From: Acidobacteriota bacterium
GTDB lineage: Bacteria > Acidobacteriota > Terriglobia > Terriglobales > Acidobacteriaceae
Assembly (NCBI GenBank): GCA_021779695.1
Contig: JAJYAE010000204.1
Coordinates: 1-8,103 of the forward strand
Length of the DNA stretch: 8,103 bases
Direction of reading: 5' to 3'
Shown: in pieces, positions 5,031 to 8,103 of the stretch
How the letters are laid out: every line of letters begins with the position of its first letter
Numbering within the stretch: position 1 is the first letter of the stretch
Notes under the pieces: generated by a model
Databases searched by the model: none
Told to the model about the DNA's origin: nothing
What the model saw: only the letters and a program-made list of their open reading frames with translations
Program-made: the position numbers and the translations under genes

Positions 5031-7880
5031 CTAATCGTCGTCATCCTTCTGTGCCTTCGCCGTCTTCCGCTTCATCATCGCGGGCTCCGGCGTGTCGCCC
5101 ATCGCGTCCTTCCACAGAATCGCGTTGAGCTTCCGCGCATCCGCACGGTCCGCATGGCTGAAGTCCATCTTCAAGCTCTCCCGCGCGCCTTCTGCCTTCT
5201 GCGTGTTGGCCCTATAAATCAGCCCATTGTCGCGATTCGAGTAGTCGGCGTCATACGCAGGCTGGTCTCCCGGCCCGGTAAACAGCGGCGTCATCAGCGA
5301 AGCAAACGCATCGTTGTTGTTCATCGGCGGCAGCCCCAGCAGCGACTCCATCGTGCGCACCACGCTCACAGTCGAATAAAACTGGCTGTCCACAAACGGC
5401 GTCCCGTTTGCCCCATGCGGCGCATACTTGCTGATCACCAGCGCATAGCTGCGGTGCGCGTCCACATGGTCCGCACCGTTCTGCGCATCATCCTCCAGAA
5501 TGAAGAACGCCGTATCCTCCCAAAACGGCGAGTGCGAAATCGCCTCCACCGCGCGCCCCACCGCCAGGTCATTGTCGGCCACGCTCGCCCGCGGCGTCGG
5601 CATCCCCGGCCGCGTTCCCGCCGTGTGGTCGTCGGGCAGCCGCAGTTGGATAAAGTTCGGCATCGCGTCCCTGCCCTGCTCCTTCGCCGCCACCCACTGC
5701 TTCAGATGCCGCAGAAAAATCTCCACGCGAATCTGGTCCGGCACCGCGAGATTAAAGTCCGGCGTCTCCTCGGCGAAGTGCCCCACCAGCTCCGGCTTCG
5801 TCGCTGTGTTCGCCGCCATCAGCGGAATCGCCCACGGCCACTGGTTCACGCCGCCGCCCCACTCCGCCGGCAGCCGCTCGCCCGGCTTTACCGAGGGCTT
5901 CGCGCACGGATGCCCGCCCAGCATCGGCCCCAGTTGCGGATCCGTCGCCGCCGGCTCATCGCAGAAGATTGTCGAAATGTACTCGCCAAAGTGGTAGTAC
6001 GTCTTCCCGTGCGCCGCCAGATCGCCCCACAGATACCCGCTCGCCGGCTCGTTCACGTCGGGAATTTTTTCAAGCAGCGGATACCCATCCGCCACCACGC
6101 CCTCGTAGTCATACGGCCGCTCGCTCCCTCGATACGACTGCTGCCACGTCTTCTCCAGATAATCCGTTCCGATCGCCGCATTCGACCACACGTGCCCGTC
6201 GCCCGACACCTCGCCCGAGTCGAAGAAGTTATCCAGCACGCCAAACTGCAGCGCCAGCTTGTGAATGTTCGGAGTAATCGACGCGCCATACATCGTCAGG
6301 CTCGCATCGCCGTTGCCCACCGGCTTGCCGTCCTTGCGCAGGTCGCCCAGCACCTGGTCGTAGGTCCGGTTCTCCTTGATGATGTAAATCACGTGCCGGA
6401 TTGGATGCTCCCGCCCATTCGCAAACTCAATCCGCTGCGACGCCGCTTTCATGCGGTTCGATTCGAGCACGGTCTCCGTCCACTGCGCCAGATGCGGCGC
6501 AATCTCCGTCTCCTGTATGCGCGCCAGCGATCCGTACAGCAGCGTCGCAATGTACGTGCTCTTCGAGTGGTAGTCCTCTCTGCGCGTCTCCGCCGTCTCA
6601 CGCTGCGGATAGTTGTTTGGCCCTGTCCCCTGTCCCTTTCCTGTCGCCACCAGCAACTCGCCGCCGTTCGCGCCGGGCACAAACGCCATCGCAAACGGCA
6701 GCCAATCCGTCGGAATCAATCCCTCCGACCGCACCATCCCTGTGCGCTCCATCTTCGCCGTCAACTTGCGCGGATCCAACACGGCCACCGCGTCGCTCGC
6801 CATGTTCGCCACGTAGAGTTGCGTGCCGTCTCCGTTCGTCGCCACCGCCACCGGCTCCGCGCCAAAGGCGCTCTGCCCCGGCAACCGGACGTCAAAGTAG
6901 CCCTTCACCGCAAACTGCCCCGCGGCCACACCCACCGCCGCCACCGCGTCGCGATTGGCCAGCGCCACATACAGCGTGCGTCCATCCGGCGCGAGCGCAA
7001 ATGCGCACGGATGCGTCCCCGTCACCACTGGATTTGACGGCTTCAGCAGCGCCAGCGTGCGCCCCACTGTGTCGTCCGTCAGCCGCAGCTCCACAATCTC
7101 CGACGCATTCCACAGCGCCACATACGCCCGCTTCCCATCGCGCGACAAGATCAGCGCGCCCGGATACACCGACGGCACCGCGCGATTCTCCGCCAGGTCA
7201 AATCGATGCTCCACCGCGCCCGTCGCCGCATCCACCAGCAGCACATCGTCGCTCAGGTTATCGGCCACCAGAATCTTCTCGCGCCCCGCCTTCTCCACCA
7301 CCGTCAGCGCCGCCGGACACGGTACGCCGATACTGCCCTCCCGCTCGCCAATCAACCGCGTCACATGCCCCGGCGCAAGCGGTTCCATCGGCAAATGGAT
7401 GAACCGTTCCGCCGCGAGCTTTCCCTGCGCCAAGCGATACACCGCGATTCCGCTGCCTGTCGCATCTTTGCCCTTGCCCTCCGGGTCCGTCAGCGAGGCC
7501 ATACTCACATACACATGCGTGCCGTCGCCGCTGAAGGCCAGCCCCGAGTACAGCGTCTGCTTCGCCTTGCGCGCCAGCGTCCGCGCATCCGGAAAATCCA
7601 TGAGAGCGCCCGTCTTCCGGTCCAGCACCGCCAGCGACTGCTCGTAGTGCGACTCATACGTGCCATAGCCCGCATTCACCGTCACCACATACCGCCCATC
7701 CGGCGACACCGCCATCGACATCGGCAAGCTGTTCAGCCGCTCCGGCGCACCCGGTATCGGTCCCATCCACTCCTTGCTCGTCGGCAAGTCGCGCGTCTGC
7801 GCCTGCGCAATCACTCCGGCGCAAATTCCCGTCAGCAAAACCACCGCACTCATCGCTCGCATCTGCATGGCAATCACCAT
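5031..7880 (-). CDS. Secreted bifunctional YncE-type beta-propeller / phosphoesterase (alkaline phosphatase superfamily, PF04185-like)
   Basis: Two-domain exported protein, 949 aa from the ATG at 7880. A Sec signal (hydrophobic core S-A-V-V-L-L-T-G-I-C-A-G-V, likely cut after A-Q-A near residue 27) is followed by a beta-propeller with about seven blades marked by 'S/A-x-D-G' turns near residues 58, 116, 245, 296 and 348 and less regular blades near 203 and 396. From about 495 it is a phosphoesterase of the acid phosphatase/phospholipase C type: I-I-K-E-N-R-T-Y-D at about 500-508, with Glu503-Asn504 matching the metal-binding E-N pair and Thr506 nearby; G-E-V-S-G-D-G-H-V-W-S at about 556-566; D-D-H-T at 750-753; and E-D-D...D-H-V-D-A-H at about 796-809. 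It probably hydrolyses phosphate esters in the periplasm or outside; the substrate is not evident. The start is uncertain: ATGs at 7868, 7862 and 7853 also precede the signal core. I chose 7880 for AGAGAG 7 nt upstream. The tail ends in a K-D-D-D-D acidic run. It is first in the minus-strand unit. Confidence 0.9.
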   Translation of the reverse strand: MVIAMQMRAMSAVVLLTGICAGVIAQAQTRDLPTSKEWMGPIPGAPERLNSLPMSMAVSPDGRYVVTVNAGYGTYESHYEQSLAVLDRKTGALMDFPDARTLARKAKQTLYSGLAFSGDGTHVYVSMASLTDPEGKGKDATGSGIAVYRLAQGKLAAERFIHLPMEPLAPGHVTRLIGEREGSIGVPCPAALTVVEKAGREKILVADNLSDDVLLVDAATGAVEHRFDLAENRAVPSVYPGALILSRDGKRAYVALWNASEIVELRLTDDTVGRTLALLKPSNPVVTGTHPCAFALAPDGRTLYVALANRDAVAAVGVAAGQFAVKGYFDVRLPGQSAFGAEPVAVATNGDGTQLYVANMASDAVAVLDPRKLTAKMERTGMVRSEGLIPTDWLPFAMAFVPGANGGELLVATGKGQGTGPNNYPQRETAETRREDYHSKSTYIATLLYGSLARIQETEIAPHLAQWTETVLESNRMKAASQRIEFANGREHPIRHVIYIIKENRTYDQVLGDLRKDGKPVGNGDASLTMYGASITPNIHKLALQFGVLDNFFDSGEVSGDGHVWSNAAIGTDYLEKTWQQSYRGSERPYDYEGVVADGYPLLEKIPDVNEPASGYLWGDLAAHGKTYYHFGEYISTIFCDEPAATDPQLGPMLGGHPCAKPSVKPGERLPAEWGGGVNQWPWAIPLMAANTATKPELVGHFAEETPDFNLAVPDQIRVEIFLRHLKQWVAAKEQGRDAMPNFIQLRLPDDHTAGTRPGMPTPRASVADNDLAVGRAVEAISHSPFWEDTAFFILEDDAQNGADHVDAHRSYALVISKYAPHGANGTPFVDSQFYSTVSVVRTMESLLGLPPMNNNDAFASLMTPLFTGPGDQPAYDADYSNRDNGLIYRANTQKAEGARESLKMDFSHADRADARKLNAILWKDAMGDTPEPAMMKRKTAKAQKDDDD

Positions 7881-7928
7881 AACAAAACTCTCTGCGCAGA
7901 AATGTGAAAGCATCCTCAATGCGCCGCC

Positions 7929-7937
7929 TGCAATAAT
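7929..7937 (+). promoter_or_regulatory. Possible extended -10 promoter for the right-hand gene
   Basis: TGCAATAAT fits the extended -10 pattern TG-N-TATAAT with one mismatch. It ends 7 nt before the ATG at 7945, so initiation would fall on or just next to the start codon. No -35 match lies 16-18 nt upstream, as is usual for extended -10 promoters. It sits in the 64-nt gap between divergent genes. Confidence 0.35.
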
Positions 7938-7944
7938 CGTCTCC

Positions 7945-8103
7945 ATGCGCAAGGTCTTCATCGCCGCACGCCTCCTCGACGGCTCGCAGTCCATCGCCCA
8001 TCCCGCCGTGCTCGTCGAAGACGGCCGCATCGTTTCCATCGCATCCCGCGCCGCGGCCCCGCTGCCAACCGGCGTTTCCGTTGAAGACTTCCCAGACGCC
8101 ACC
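7945..8103 (+). CDS. Amidohydrolase N-terminus, probably N-acetylglucosamine-6-phosphate deacetylase (3' partial)
   Basis: Fifty-three open codons run off the right edge without a stop. The product begins M-R-K-V-F-I-A-A-R-L-L-D-G, then H-P-A-V-L-V-E-D-G-R-I-V-S-I-A and L-P-T-G...V-E-D-F-P-D-A-T. This is the beta-sandwich that opens metal-dependent amidohydrolases ('a-r-l-l-d-g ... v-l-v-e-d-G-r-I-v-x-i'), which in full proteins leads into 'P-G-x-I-D-x-H'. The H-P-x-x-L-V-E-D-G-R-I wording and the 'l-P-x-G' segment resemble acidobacterial NagA, which deacetylates GlcNAc-6-phosphate in amino-sugar catabolism. Imidazolonepropionase- or dihydroorotase-like amidohydrolases cannot be excluded because the metal site lies outside the window. 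No Shine-Dalgarno precedes the ATG. The gene is divergent from the phosphoesterase. Confidence 0.7.
   Translation, partial: MRKVFIAARLLDGSQSIAHPAVLVEDGRIVSIASRAAAPLPTGVSVEDFPDAT

Noticed and set aside
2865..7037. A 4.2-kb open frame on the plus strand, 1390 codons, antisense to three genes
   Set aside because: Its codon boundaries coincide exactly with those of nfo, the oxidoreductase and the phosphoesterase, whose stop positions all share one register (differences of 864 and 1452). An antisense phase-0 frame is interrupted only by TTA, CTA or TCA codons of the real genes, which are rare in this GC-rich genome. The product would be a low-complexity Arg/His/Leu/Pro polymer without domains, while all three minus-strand genes have intact family motifs.
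7881..8102. N-terminal extension of the phosphoesterase frame to the right edge
   Set aside because: It would place 74 residues before a clear signal peptide and overlap, antisense, a recognisable amidohydrolase start at 7945.

Overview
The window looks like a stretch of Acidobacteriota chromosome, most likely the Terriglobales/Acidobacteriaceae group. The grounds are high GC with C/G-ending codons in the main genes, a Tat-exported Gfo/Idh/MocA oxidoreductase, a YncE-like propeller fused to a phosphoesterase, and 'TGCCCCA...AAGGGTGGG' hairpin repeats after genes of the kind I associate with that group. The taxonomic call is inference, because no rRNA or marker gene is present.

Layout. (1) Positions 1-1438, plus strand: the C-terminal three quarters of an ABC exporter half-transporter whose start lies left of the window. 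(2) Positions 1439-2714: a compositionally different patch of lower GC and less biased codons. It holds two small, unrecognised, divergently oriented genes: a 108-aa soluble protein on the minus strand (1616-1942) and a 136-aa zinc-ribbon protein with two membrane helices on the plus strand (2135-2545). Related hairpin repeats lie near its two ends, each beginning 17-18 nt after the stop codon of a plus-strand gene. (3) Positions 2715-7880, minus strand: a probable three-gene transcription unit. Its order is a secreted YncE-type propeller/phosphoesterase (7880 to 5031), a Tat-exported Gfo/Idh/MocA oxidoreductase (4943 to 3579), and endonuclease IV (nfo, 3569 to 2715) only 9 nt further on. (4) Positions 7945-8103, plus strand: the first 53 codons of a divergently transcribed amidohydrolase, probably N-acetylglucosamine-6-phosphate deacetylase, running off the right edge.

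How the genes work together. The phosphoesterase and the oxidoreductase are both predicted to be exported and could act in scavenging phosphate and sugars or cyclitols outside the cytoplasm. With the NagA-like gene next door this suggests a nutrient-scavenging neighbourhood, but no substrate can be read from the sequence. The Nfo gene is a cytoplasmic DNA-repair enzyme that appears to be cotranscribed at the end of the unit, with no obvious functional link. The two small genes in the middle are the only part I cannot place in a known family. I see no CRISPR array, transposase, phage gene, tRNA or rRNA, and no convincing new multi-gene system. No gene-free stretch exceeds about 200 bases.
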